Origin: Gemmatimonadota bacterium
GTDB lineage: Bacteria > Gemmatimonadota > Gemmatimonadetes > Longimicrobiales > Gaopeijiaceae
Reading direction: 5' to 3'
DNA: 20,588 nt
Assembly (NCBI GenBank): GCA_030550695.1
Contig: JAUQOX010000020.1
Coordinates: 1 to 20,588, forward strand
Positions 14,386 to 20,588 of this stretch are shown here, in pieces. Both the position numbers and the translations under genes were made by a program. The notes below the pieces were generated by a model. That model saw only the letters and a program-made list of their open reading frames with translations. It made no database searches and was not told where the DNA came from. Each line of letters begins with the position of its first letter. Position 1 is the stretch's first letter.

Positions 14386-14398
14386 GGAAACCGTTTCC
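14386..14398. repeat. Inverted repeat in the leader of the carrier gene, possible operator
   Basis: GGAAAC and GTTTCC flank a single C. The site lies about 65 bases after the predicted transcript start and 32 bases before the ATG. It could bind a dimeric regulator or fold weakly in RNA. I do not recognise it as an IscR or Fur box. Confidence 0.3.
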
Positions 14399-14430
14399 GG
14401 AAGAACGTAGTTTGGGAGGACCAACGAACC

Positions 14431-14760
14431 ATGACCATCCATCTGACTCCCGCCGCCATTTCCACGGTCCAGAAGTTCCTTGAAGATCACGGAGCGGGCC
14501 AAGGGGCCGGTCTTCGTGTGGCGGTGCTCCCCGGGGGATGCTCCGGCTTCCAATACGGCCTGAATATCGAAGACGGACCGGAGAGCGATGACGAGGTGCT
14601 GGAAATCCAGGGCCTCAGGGTTTTCGTGGATCCCTTCAGCGCCCAGTACCTGGAGGGGGTGGAGATTGACTACGTGAGCACCATGATGGGCTCCGGATTC
14701 ACCTTCAAGAACCCCAATGCCACGGGGGGGTGCGGGTGCGGGAGTTCCTTCACCGTCTGA
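14431..14760 (+). CDS. A-type iron-sulfur carrier (HesB/IscA/ErpA family)
   Basis: The 109-residue product is a complete A-type carrier, which receives and hands on Fe-S clusters to apoproteins in the cytoplasm. The three cluster cysteines are all present: C37 in LPGGCSGFQYGL, and C101 and C103 in TGGCGCGSSFTV. The MGSGFTFKNPNA segment is typical of the family. GGGAGGA at 14414-14420 precedes the ATG by 10 bases. The gene has its own promoter-like site upstream and a terminator-like hairpin downstream, so it appears to be a separate transcription unit. No iscS, iscU or suf genes are adjacent, so I cannot choose between IscA, SufA and ErpA. The neighbouring nadA encodes a 4Fe-4S enzyme and is a plausible client. 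Confidence 0.94.
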   Translation: MTIHLTPAAISTVQKFLEDHGAGQGAGLRVAVLPGGCSGFQYGLNIEDGPESDDEVLEIQGLRVFVDPFSAQYLEGVEIDYVSTMMGSGFTFKNPNATGGCGCGSSFTV

Positions 14761-14788
14761 ACCCCGGAGGCCTCGCCTAGGAACGGAC

Positions 14789-14828
14789 AAGGGGGGCCGC
14801 GGCGGAGTTCCGGGGCCCCCTTTCTGTC
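14789..14828 (+). terminator. Rho-independent terminator after the carrier gene
   Basis: AAGGGGGGCC (14789-14798) pairs with GGCCCCCTT (14814-14822), leaving one extra G bulged. TTTCTGT follows the stem closely. It lies 29 bases after the carrier stop, and this is the clearest intrinsic terminator in the window. Confidence 0.65.
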
Positions 14829-14835
14829 GACCAGA

Positions 14836-14847
14836 GGGCTCGAGCCC
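14836..14847. promoter_or_regulatory. 12-bp perfect palindrome before nadA
   Basis: GGGCTCGAGCCC is a perfect palindrome ending 10 bases before the nadA ATG and sits where a ribosome binding site would be expected. It could be an operator or a small hairpin that limits initiation. Chance occurrence is quite possible at this GC content. Confidence 0.25.
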
Positions 14848-14857
14848 ACCGAATCCC

Positions 14858-15892
14858 ATGATCGCCCCATCCCATCGAACCCTGGAAACCCCTCTGGACT
14901 ACGCAGCTCTGCCCCGGGAGGAACTGGTGGAGCGCATCCGGAGGCGGAAGGCGGAGCGGAACGCCGTCATCCTGGGCCACAATTACCAGAGGGTGGAAAT
15001 CCAGGAGGTGAGTGACTTCTTGGGGGACTCTCTGGAACTCTCCCAGGAGGCGGCGGCCACTCCGGCGGAGGTCATCGTCTTCTGCGGAGTCCGCTTCATG
15101 GCCGAGACGGCCAAAGTGCTCTCTCCCCGGAAGACCGTCCTGATGCCCGATCTCCGGGCAGGGTGCCCCATGGCCGACATGGTGGACGCCCCGGGGCTTC
15201 GCCGCCTCAAGGCCCGCTATCCCGATGCCGTGGTGGTGGCCTACGTGAACAGCTCCGCCGAGGTCAAGGCGGAGGCCGACATCTGCTGCACGTCGGCCAA
15301 CGCCGTGCGGGTCGTGGAATCCGTCCCGCCCGACCGACCCATCCTCTTCGTACCCGACCGGAACCTGGCCCGGTACGTGAGGGAAAGGACGGGCCGGACG
15401 AACATCATCGCCTGGGACGGCTACTGTCACGTCCACGACGACATGGTGCTGGAGGAGTTGGAGAGAGCCAGGCGGGAGCACCCCGGGGCGCTGGTGGTCA
15501 TCCACCCCGAGGCCCGAAAAGACCTGCTGGAGCGGGCGGATGTGGTGACCTCCACTTCCGGGATGGTGCGGCTGGCCCAGGAGCACGAGGCCCTCATCAT
15601 CGGTACGGAGCGGGGTTTGGTGGACCGGCTTCGCCAGCAGTTCCCCCACAAGACCCTGATTCCTTTGTCGGGCGCCGCCGTCTGCGGGAACATGAAGCTG
15701 AACACTCTGGCCAAATTGGCCTGGTCCTTGGACCATTTGCGCTATGAAGTGGTCCTGGAAGAGGAGATTCGGGCCCGGGCCGAGGCCTCGCTCAAGAAGA
15801 TGCTCGAACTGTCGGGGGGGTGGGGTCGGCCCTCCGGAGCCCCTGCCCTGGCGGGTGCCCCGGGAGGTCCCCGGGGTTGCGGCTGCGCCTGA
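14858..15892 (+). CDS. nadA: Quinolinate synthase
   Basis: This 344-residue 4Fe-4S enzyme condenses iminoaspartate with dihydroxyacetone phosphate to quinolinate, the precursor of NAD. Motifs are ILGHNYQRVEIQEVSDFLGDSLELSQ (split by residues 38-63), FCGVRFMAETAKVLSP, MPDLRAGCPMADM, WDGYCHVHDDM, VIHPEA, STSGM and CGNMKLNTL. The cluster cysteines are C76, C190 and C276, in the same places as E. coli C113, C200 and C297. The start is the ATG at 14858. The frame stays open upstream, but those codons overlap the carrier gene and its terminator. No clear ribosome binding site precedes it. A Gly/Pro-rich tail of about 22 residues ends in CGCA, beyond the normal fold. nadB and nadC are not in the window. 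Confidence 0.97.
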   Translation: MIAPSHRTLETPLDYAALPREELVERIRRRKAERNAVILGHNYQRVEIQEVSDFLGDSLELSQEAAATPAEVIVFCGVRFMAETAKVLSPRKTVLMPDLRAGCPMADMVDAPGLRRLKARYPDAVVVAYVNSSAEVKAEADICCTSANAVRVVESVPPDRPILFVPDRNLARYVRERTGRTNIIAWDGYCHVHDDMVLEELERARREHPGALVVIHPEARKDLLERADVVTSTSGMVRLAQEHEALIIGTERGLVDRLRQQFPHKTLIPLSGAAVCGNMKLNTLAKLAWSLDHLRYEVVLEEEIRARAEASLKKMLELSGGWGRPSGAPALAGAPGGPRGCGCA

Positions 15893-15919
15893 GGACTACG
15901 CCCGCAAGGCCCTGGGAAC

Positions 15920-16576
15920 ATGCGAATCGAGACCTTCGCTGGGGGGGATTTCGGCGAGAACACGTACGTCGTGGTGGCCCCGGACGCTCCTCTGGCCTGG
16001 GTCATCGATCCCGGGGCCGAGGCCCCGGCCGTGGTGGACTTCCTCGAAAGGGAAGGCCTGCGGCTCGGGGCGATCCTTCTGACCCACGCCCATCTGGACC
16101 ACGTGGAGGGGATCCCCGCCCTGCGCCGGTGGGCGCCCGGAGCCCCCATCTATCTCCACCCCGGAGACCTCCGGCTCTACCAGGGGGTGGACCTGCAGGC
16201 CCGGGCATTCCATCTGCCCCTCGTGGGTCCGCTGCCCGAGCCGGACAGGAGTCTGGAGGAGGGCCAGCGTCTGCAGCTCGGCAGCGCTCTCTGTGAGGTG
16301 CGCTGGGCCCCCGGTCATGCCCCGGGCCATGTCCTCTTCTTCTTCCCCGCGGAAGGGGTAGCCTTCGTGGGGGATGTCATCTTCCGGGGATCCATCGGCC
16401 GGACCGACCTGGTGGGGGGTGACTTCCAGCGCCTGATGGAGTCCATCCGCCAGCAGGTGCTCACCCTTCCGGACGAAACCCGCCTTCTGTCGGGTCACGG
16501 CCCCCAGACCACGGTGGGGTGGGAGCGCCGGACGAATCCGTTCTTGGTGGGGCACTTCGGTGGCGAACTCGTCTGA
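15920..16576 (+). CDS. Metallo-beta-lactamase-fold hydrolase, glyoxalase II-like
   Basis: The 218-residue product has the dinuclear metal motifs of the fold: T-H56-A-H58-L-D60-H61, H133 in APGHAPGH, D152 in FVGDVIF and H193 in LLSGHGPQTTVG. RGSIGRTDLVGGD following the GDVIF motif is typical of the short GloB-like group, which hydrolyses thioesters such as S-lactoylglutathione or related substrates. The C-terminal substrate domain of classical glyoxalase II is missing, as is usual for the small bacterial members of about 210 residues. It has no signal peptide and is cytoplasmic. It starts 27 bases after nadA and ends 16 bases before the preferred purN start, so it is probably part of that transcript. 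Substrate unknown. Confidence 0.9.
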   Translation: MRIETFAGGDFGENTYVVVAPDAPLAWVIDPGAEAPAVVDFLEREGLRLGAILLTHAHLDHVEGIPALRRWAPGAPIYLHPGDLRLYQGVDLQARAFHLPLVGPLPEPDRSLEEGQRLQLGSALCEVRWAPGHAPGHVLFFFPAEGVAFVGDVIFRGSIGRTDLVGGDFQRLMESIRQQVLTLPDETRLLSGHGPQTTVGWERRTNPFLVGHFGGELV

Positions 16577-16584
16577 GGGAGAGG
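16576..16584 (+). promoter_or_regulatory. purN: Ribosome binding site deciding the purN start
   Basis: AGGGAGAGG lies eight bases before the GTG at 16593. An earlier in-frame GTG at 16560 has no such site. The 16593 start also gives the standard PurN N-terminus directly before the glycine-rich loop. Confidence 0.6.
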
Positions 16585-16592
16585 CGGGGCCG

Positions 16593-17309
16593 GTGCGGGC
16601 CGCCGTCTTCGCTTCGGGGAGCGGCTCCAACTTCCAGGCCTTGCTGGACCGCCAAGACGATCTTGGCGCCTACGGCATCGTCCTTTTGCTGAGCGATCGG
16701 CAAGACGCGGGGGCGCTGGAAAGGGCCAGGAAAGCGGGGGTGCCGGGCCGGGTGGTGCCGGTGAAGGGGCGTCCTCCGGAGGAGACCGCCGCCGAGATGC
16801 TGGCGGTTCTGGAAGAGTACGCCGTGGAGGTAATCTTCCTTGCGGGTTACCTGCGCCTTGTCCCTCCGCAGGTGGTTCGAGCCTTCCCCCGCCGGATTCT
16901 CAACATCCATCCCGCCCTGCTTCCCGCGTTCGGCGGGAAAGGGATGTGGGGACACCACGTTCACCAAGCCGTGTTGGCCACCGGCGCGGCGGTGACCGGG
17001 CCCACGGTCCACTTCGTGGAGGAGGAGTACGATACCGGCCCCATCCTGGCCCAGTGGCCCGTGCCGGTGCGCGCCGGCGACACCCCCGACACCCTCGCGG
17101 CCCGGGTCCTGCGGGTGGAACACCTGCTCTACCCCTTGGCTGCAAGCCACCTGTGTCGGGCTCTCCGGGAGGGCAGGCCGCCGGAACCTCTTCGCCCCCC
17201 CGGAGAATGCTTCGCCGTCCTGGAGGCCCACGACGGATCTTCGTTGGTCCGGCAGATAGCTCGGGCCTTGGGGCTGGCTTCCCTTTGTCCCTTTCCGAGG
17301 TTTCCATGA
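16593..17309 (+). CDS. purN: Phosphoribosylglycinamide formyltransferase
   Basis: From the preferred GTG this is a 238-residue PurN, which formylates GAR with 10-formyl-THF in purine synthesis. The N-terminus VRAAVFASGSGSNFQALL has the phosphate-binding glycine loop. AGYLRLVPP and NIHPALLPAFGGKGMWGHHVH supply N104 and H106, and VEEEYDTGPILAQ supplies D147. These match E. coli N106, H108 and D144. A GTG at 16560 would add 11 residues and overlap the upstream gene. The C-terminus runs about 30 residues past the usual end (CFAVLEAHDGSSLVRQIARALG onward), of unknown purpose. The TGA overlaps the purH ATG (ATGA), so the two purine genes are translationally coupled. Confidence 0.95.
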   Translation: MRAAVFASGSGSNFQALLDRQDDLGAYGIVLLLSDRQDAGALERARKAGVPGRVVPVKGRPPEETAAEMLAVLEEYAVEVIFLAGYLRLVPPQVVRAFPRRILNIHPALLPAFGGKGMWGHHVHQAVLATGAAVTGPTVHFVEEEYDTGPILAQWPVPVRAGDTPDTLAARVLRVEHLLYPLAASHLCRALREGRPPEPLRPPGECFAVLEAHDGSSLVRQIARALGLASLCPFPRFP

Positions 17310-18970
17310 AACCGCGTGCGCTCATCAGCGTTTCCGACAAGACCGGTGTGGTGGAACTGGCCCGGGGGTTGGTGGCCAGGGGGTGGGAGATCCTGTCCAC
17401 CGGGGGAACGGCCCGGACTTTGCGCGACCAGGGCATCCCTGTGGTGGAGGTGGCTCAGGTGACCGGACATCCCGAAATGATGGACGGGAGGGTAAAGACC
17501 CTGCACCCCGCCATCCATGCGGGTATCCTGGCGCGGCGGGAACACCCCCACGATCTGGCTGCCCTGGAAGCCCAGGGCTACTTGCCCATCGACCTGGTGG
17601 TGGTGAACCTCTACCCCTTCCGGGAGACGGTGGCCCGGGGGGTGACGTTTGCCGAGGCGATGGAGCAGATCGACATCGGCGGTCCGGCCATGCTCCGTTC
17701 CGCTGCCAAGAACCATTCCCATGTCTGGGTCGTGGTGGATCCCGCCGATTACGGAGCGGTCCTGGAAGCCTTGGACGGAAAGACGGATGCCGCCGTGCTC
17801 CGGAGACATCTGGCGGCCAAGGTGTTCCGGCACACGGGGCTTTACGACTCGGCCGTTGCCGACTACCTCGAGGCGGAGCCCGCCTCCGGTCCCCTTTCCG
17901 ATGGGGATCGTTTCCCGGCGCGGTTGGACTTGAGGGCAAGACGCCTCCAGGTGTTGCGCTACGGGGAAAACCCCGATCAGGGTGCGGCCTTTTATGCCCT
18001 GGGCGAAGGGACGGAAGGGGTGGCGGGGATACGCCAGCTCCACGGCAAGGAGCTTTCCTACAACAATCTCCTGGATCTGGACGGGGCCCTCCTCGCTCTG
18101 GCGCCCTTCGCCTTTTCCCCCGAGGCGGCCGTGTGCCTGGTGAAGCACACCACGCCCTGCGGGTTGGCCGTGGGGGAAAGTCTGGCGGAAGCCTATCGGA
18201 AGGCCCTGGCCACCGACCCGGTGAGCGCCTTCGGATCGGTGATCGTGGCCAACCGCGAGGTGGACGAGACCGCCGCCCAGGCCATGTCGGAGCTGTTCGT
18301 GGAATGTGTGGCGGCTCCCGGCTACACCCCCGAGGCGTTGGAGCTTCTCAGTCGGAAAAAGAACCTCCGGATCCTCGCCTTCCCGGCCGCGGCGGCAGGC
18401 CGAGACGAGCTCCCCCTGGAAGAGGCCCTGCAGCCGCTGTCGCCCGAGGTGCGGCCGGCTGCCCGGTTCCTGGCCCTTCATGGGCGGCGGCCGCACCCGC
18501 GGCTGATCCGGTCGGTGTACGGAGGGTTGCTGGTGCAGGATCCCCCGGCGCCTCCCTTCTATGGGGCGTGGCCCGCCGATTGGAGGGTGGTGACCCGGCG
18601 CGAGCCGAGCCCGGAAGAGAGGCGGGACCTCTCCTTTGCCTGGGCCGCCGTCTTCGGCGTCAAGTCCAATGCCATTCTTCTGGCCAAGGGGGGGGCCACC
18701 GTGGGGATCGGCGCAGGGCAGATGAGCCGGGTAGACTCGGTGAAGATCGCGGTCCAGAAGGCCCGGGAGGCGGGTCTGTCCCTGGAGGGGGCAGTGCTGG
18801 CCTCAGACGCCTTCTTCCCCTTCCGGGACGGGGTGGACGTGGCCGCGGCGGCCGGAATCCGGGCTGTGGTGCAGCCCGGCGGATCGGTGAGGGATGACGA
18901 AGTCATCGCCGCCGCCGAGGAACACGGCTTGGCCATGGTTTTCACCGGACGGCGGCTGTTCCGCCACTGA
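17306..18970 (+). CDS. purH: Bifunctional AICAR formyltransferase/IMP cyclohydrolase
   Basis: The 554-residue protein catalyses the last two steps to IMP. The N-terminal IMP cyclohydrolase half shows ALISVSDKTGV (5-15), STGGTARTL (31-39), GHPEMMDGRVKTLHP (54-68) and NLYPFRETV. The AICAR formyltransferase half shows RYGENPDQ, KELSYNNLLDLDGAL, the catalytic pair K280-H281 in CLVKHTTPCGLAVG, KSNAILLAKGG and SDAFFPFRDGVD. It ends in the usual RLFRH. Length is slightly above the typical 510-530. The start is the ATG in the ATGA overlap with purN. The frame is open upstream, but those codons lie within purN. No terminator is evident after the stop, and the final 168 bases are overlapped antisense by a small - strand ORF. 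Confidence 0.98.
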   Translation: MKPRALISVSDKTGVVELARGLVARGWEILSTGGTARTLRDQGIPVVEVAQVTGHPEMMDGRVKTLHPAIHAGILARREHPHDLAALEAQGYLPIDLVVVNLYPFRETVARGVTFAEAMEQIDIGGPAMLRSAAKNHSHVWVVVDPADYGAVLEALDGKTDAAVLRRHLAAKVFRHTGLYDSAVADYLEAEPASGPLSDGDRFPARLDLRARRLQVLRYGENPDQGAAFYALGEGTEGVAGIRQLHGKELSYNNLLDLDGALLALAPFAFSPEAAVCLVKHTTPCGLAVGESLAEAYRKALATDPVSAFGSVIVANREVDETAAQAMSELFVECVAAPGYTPEALELLSRKKNLRILAFPAAAAGRDELPLEEALQPLSPEVRPAARFLALHGRRPHPRLIRSVYGGLLVQDPPAPPFYGAWPADWRVVTRREPSPEERRDLSFAWAAVFGVKSNAILLAKGGATVGIGAGQMSRVDSVKIAVQKAREAGLSLEGAVLASDAFFPFRDGVDVAAAAGIRAVVQPGGSVRDDEVIAAAEEHGLAMVFTGRRLFRH

Positions 18971-19081
18971 CACGTCCCGGAGAAGCTTACCTGCGTCTTT
19001 GAGGAACCACGCGAACACCAGAGGAGCCCCCACGGCCAGCACGCCGATGGAGGTCCAGGTTGCAAGATCGAACAGGCTCAA
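18803..19081 (-). CDS. Small one-helix membrane ORF downstream of the symporter, antisense to the purH end
   Basis: This 92-codon frame begins at TTG 19081, preceded by AAGGAGGAG (19093 down to 19085), the best Shine-Dalgarno match in the window, with 5 bases from its AAGGAGG core. It starts 42 bases after the symporter stop on the same strand. Residues about 6-27 are a convincing transmembrane helix (LATWTSIGVLAVGAPLVFAW), followed by FLKDAGKLLRD, a basic amphipathic stretch. From about codon 38 the frame runs antisense through the last 168 bases of purH and becomes low-quality, with many G, H, P and R. The genuine part may be the first 40 or so residues, and the tail may be a real but unconstrained extension. 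It could be a small accessory protein of the symporter. I do not recognise a family. Confidence 0.5.
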   Translation of the reverse strand: MSLFDLATWTSIGVLAVGAPLVFAWFLKDAGKLLRDVSVAEQPPSGENHGQAVFLGGGDDFVIPHRSAGLHHSPDSGRRGHVHPVPEGEEGV

Positions 19082-19123
19082 GGGCTCCTCCTTGGGAAGA
19101 CCGGCTGCACAAAGCCTCGGGGC

Positions 19124-20588
19124 CTACCCGCCCTCGGCCTTGGGAGGCTGGGGGCGGGAGAGAGGTGCTGGGGGCCGGTCCGCCGTGGGCCTCCCCCACC
19201 GTTGGCCCAACCAAAACGCCAGCGCTGAAGCCGGGAGGGCCGCCAGCACGGCATACTCCTGCCAGATGGCCCAGGACGTTTCGCCCCACCCCACGGTCCA
19301 GATCACGGTACCCCAGGTGTCGTCGGGCTCGCCGAGGATGTTGACCAACAGGTAAACCGCAGCCACTACGCTGAGCCCTGTGACCGAGGAAGCGATCCCT
19401 GCGGCGGGACGGAGACCGTCCTTCCGCAGAAGGGCCATCCCCACCGGAACGAAGGCCGTGGCCACCAGCACAGCCGCCATGAAGACCCAGGCGGAAACGA
19501 CAGAACGGAAGAAGAGGGCCAGGGCCACCGAAACCAACGAGGCGGCCACGATTCCCCAGCGGGTCAGGCGCAAAAGATCCCGGTCGCTCAGGGGTTTCCC
19601 CTTCATGGGGCGGTACAGGTCGTAGGCCAAATTCCCCCCGGCGATGAGGAGGTAGGAGTCCACCGTGGACATGCCTGTGGCGATGACACCCGCCACGAAG
19701 AGCCCCATGAGCCCCGCGGGAAGCTTTTCGATGACGAGGGTGAGGAGGGCGTAGGAGGGATCGGAGGTCACCCCCGCCGCCCGAGCGGCCATCCCCAAAA
19801 CGGTGGTGATCCAGTCGTAGGCCGCCCAGAGGACCACCCCCATGGCCATGGCCACCACCAGGGCCTTCCGGCTCTCGGCGGCGAAGATCCGCTGGTACAA
19901 GGCCGGCTCCACGAACACCGACAACGCAGCGGTGGAGAAAACCACCAAGACCGCCCCAGGATAACTCCCCCGGGGCTGGAAGTGGGTAGCCGGCAGTCCG
20001 GCCTCGAGGAGGCCCTCCGCCCCACCCAAACCCCCCAGGGCCAGAGCGGCGGCGATCCCCAACGTAAGGCACATGAGGGTAAACTGCACGGTGTCGGTGA
20101 GGGCGTCGGCCAGAAGGCCCCCCATGAGGGTGTAAGCCACCGAGACCAGGGCCGCCAGGATCACCCCCAGGGAAAAGGGAATCCCCAGGATGATTTCCAG
20201 CAGGATCCCCATCCCCATGAGGGCGAAGAGGGGGAGGGAGTAGAAGAACGACGCCACGGCCACCACCGCCCGGGTGCCCGGCCCGTAAAGGGCGGCCACG
20301 TCGGGCAGGCTCATGAAGCTTCCCCCCCGGAGTTTTCCTGCCAGGAAGATGGCCGTGATGAGAAGGGCCAGGTAATAGGGGCGGGAGTACCAGAACCACC
20401 CCACCACCCCGTCCATGTACCCCACCTCCGACGCCCCCAACAGCACGTCCAGACCGTAGTACGTGGACACCAGGGTGCACACCAGCAGGGGTGCCGTCAT
20501 CCGGCCTCCGGCCACGAAGTAGTCCCGGAAGGAGTGGATGGAGCGGGAAACCACCAGCCCCAGGAACAACACGCCGGCCACGTAGAGC
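19124..20588 (-). CDS. Sodium:solute symporter family transporter (N-terminus outside window)
   Basis: The frame is open to the right edge, giving 487 visible residues. A GTG at 20581 is the first possible start, but the family normally has a little more before this point, so the first residues are probably cut off. It is a multi-helix inner-membrane SSF transporter that uses the sodium gradient to import a solute. SSF features include SRSIHSFRDYFVAGGRM near the N-terminus, TLMGGLLADALTDTVQF, and the sodium-site-like GVIATGMSTVDSYLLIAGGNLAYDLY with the S-T-x-D-S pattern. About eleven or more hydrophobic segments are visible. The C-terminal tail is Pro-rich and soluble (RPTADRPPAPLSRPQPP). The substrate cannot be told. 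It converges on purH. Confidence 0.92.
   Translation of the reverse strand, partial: LYVAGVLFLGLVVSRSIHSFRDYFVAGGRMTAPLLVCTLVSTYYGLDVLLGASEVGYMDGVVGWFWYSRPYYLALLITAIFLAGKLRGGSFMSLPDVAALYGPGTRAVVAVASFFYSLPLFALMGMGILLEIILGIPFSLGVILAALVSVAYTLMGGLLADALTDTVQFTLMCLTLGIAAALALGGLGGAEGLLEAGLPATHFQPRGSYPGAVLVVFSTAALSVFVEPALYQRIFAAESRKALVVAMAMGVVLWAAYDWITTVLGMAARAAGVTSDPSYALLTLVIEKLPAGLMGLFVAGVIATGMSTVDSYLLIAGGNLAYDLYRPMKGKPLSDRDLLRLTRWGIVAASLVSVALALFFRSVVSAWVFMAAVLVATAFVPVGMALLRKDGLRPAAGIASSVTGLSVVAAVYLLVNILGEPDDTWGTVIWTVGWGETSWAIWQEYAVLAALPASALAFWLGQRWGRPTADRPPAPLSRPQPPKAEGG

Larger units (their letters stand above)
14060..14430 (+). other. 371-base intergenic region upstream of the A-type carrier gene
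   Basis: I find no convincing gene here. After the phosphatase stop there is a small inverted repeat, GGCCTC (14074-14079) with GAGGCC (14081-14086). Then come a long G-run tract (14187-14240), a strong hairpin (14229-14264), a promoter-like site (14286-14314) and a leader of about 110 bases. The leader holds the inverted repeat GGAAAC-C-GTTTCC (14386-14398) and the ribosome binding site GGGAGGA (14414-14420). Confidence 0.6.

Noticed and set aside
12040..14430. A selC tRNA gene near selA
   Set aside because: No GGTTCGA-type T-loop with a matching acceptor stem was found in the gaps around selA.

Overview
The window is very GC-rich DNA (roughly 70% by eye), densely coded and mostly read from the + strand. 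Many stops overlap or nearly touch the next start. The gene content is core metabolism and information processing from a Gram-negative-type (diderm) bacterium. A lipoprotein with an Ig-like domain, a TonB-like anchored protein and a GmhB-type heptose phosphatase all point to an outer membrane. The style of the TonB-like protein and of the Ig-like/coiled-coil lipoprotein reminds me of Gemmatimonadota, but that is recollection and inference, not a demonstrated placement. I see no phage, transposon, CRISPR array, rRNA or tRNA.

Layout. (1) 1-650: the 3' end of a + strand gene converges on a methylmalonyl-CoA epimerase gene (- strand). (2) 754-4582: thioredoxin, the 16S rRNA methyltransferase RsmI, and an 851-residue protein joining a RadC-like JAMM metalloprotease domain to a DinG/XPD-type helicase. 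(3) 4646-6643: a tightly coupled trio of a two-helix membrane protein, an FAH-family hydrolase and an LL-diaminopimelate-aminotransferase-like enzyme. (4) 6833-7666: a TonB-like N-terminus on an unrelated C-terminal region. (5) 7667-14059: a hairpin-rich leader, then valS, an Ig-like lipoprotein, selA and a gmhB-like phosphatase, each overlapping or closely following the last. (6) 14060-14430: a 371-base gap holding a long G-rich tract, a strong hairpin and a promoter-like site for the A-type Fe-S carrier gene that follows. (7) 14431-18970: the carrier gene with its own terminator, then nadA, a metallo-beta-lactamase-fold hydrolase, purN and purH. (8) 18803-20588: on the - strand, a sodium:solute symporter running off the right edge, followed by a small membrane ORF with a near-perfect ribosome binding site that runs antisense into the end of purH.

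How the genes fit together. The carrier could serve the Fe-S enzyme NadA next to it, and nadA-purN-purH are all nucleotide/cofactor biosynthesis. selA implies selenocysteine use in this organism, although selB and selC are not here. The best leads for something undescribed are the JAMM-helicase fusion, which also lacks the first cysteine expected for the Fe-S cluster of this helicase family; the valS leader with mutually exclusive pairings beside the ribosome binding site; and the small ORF downstream of the symporter.
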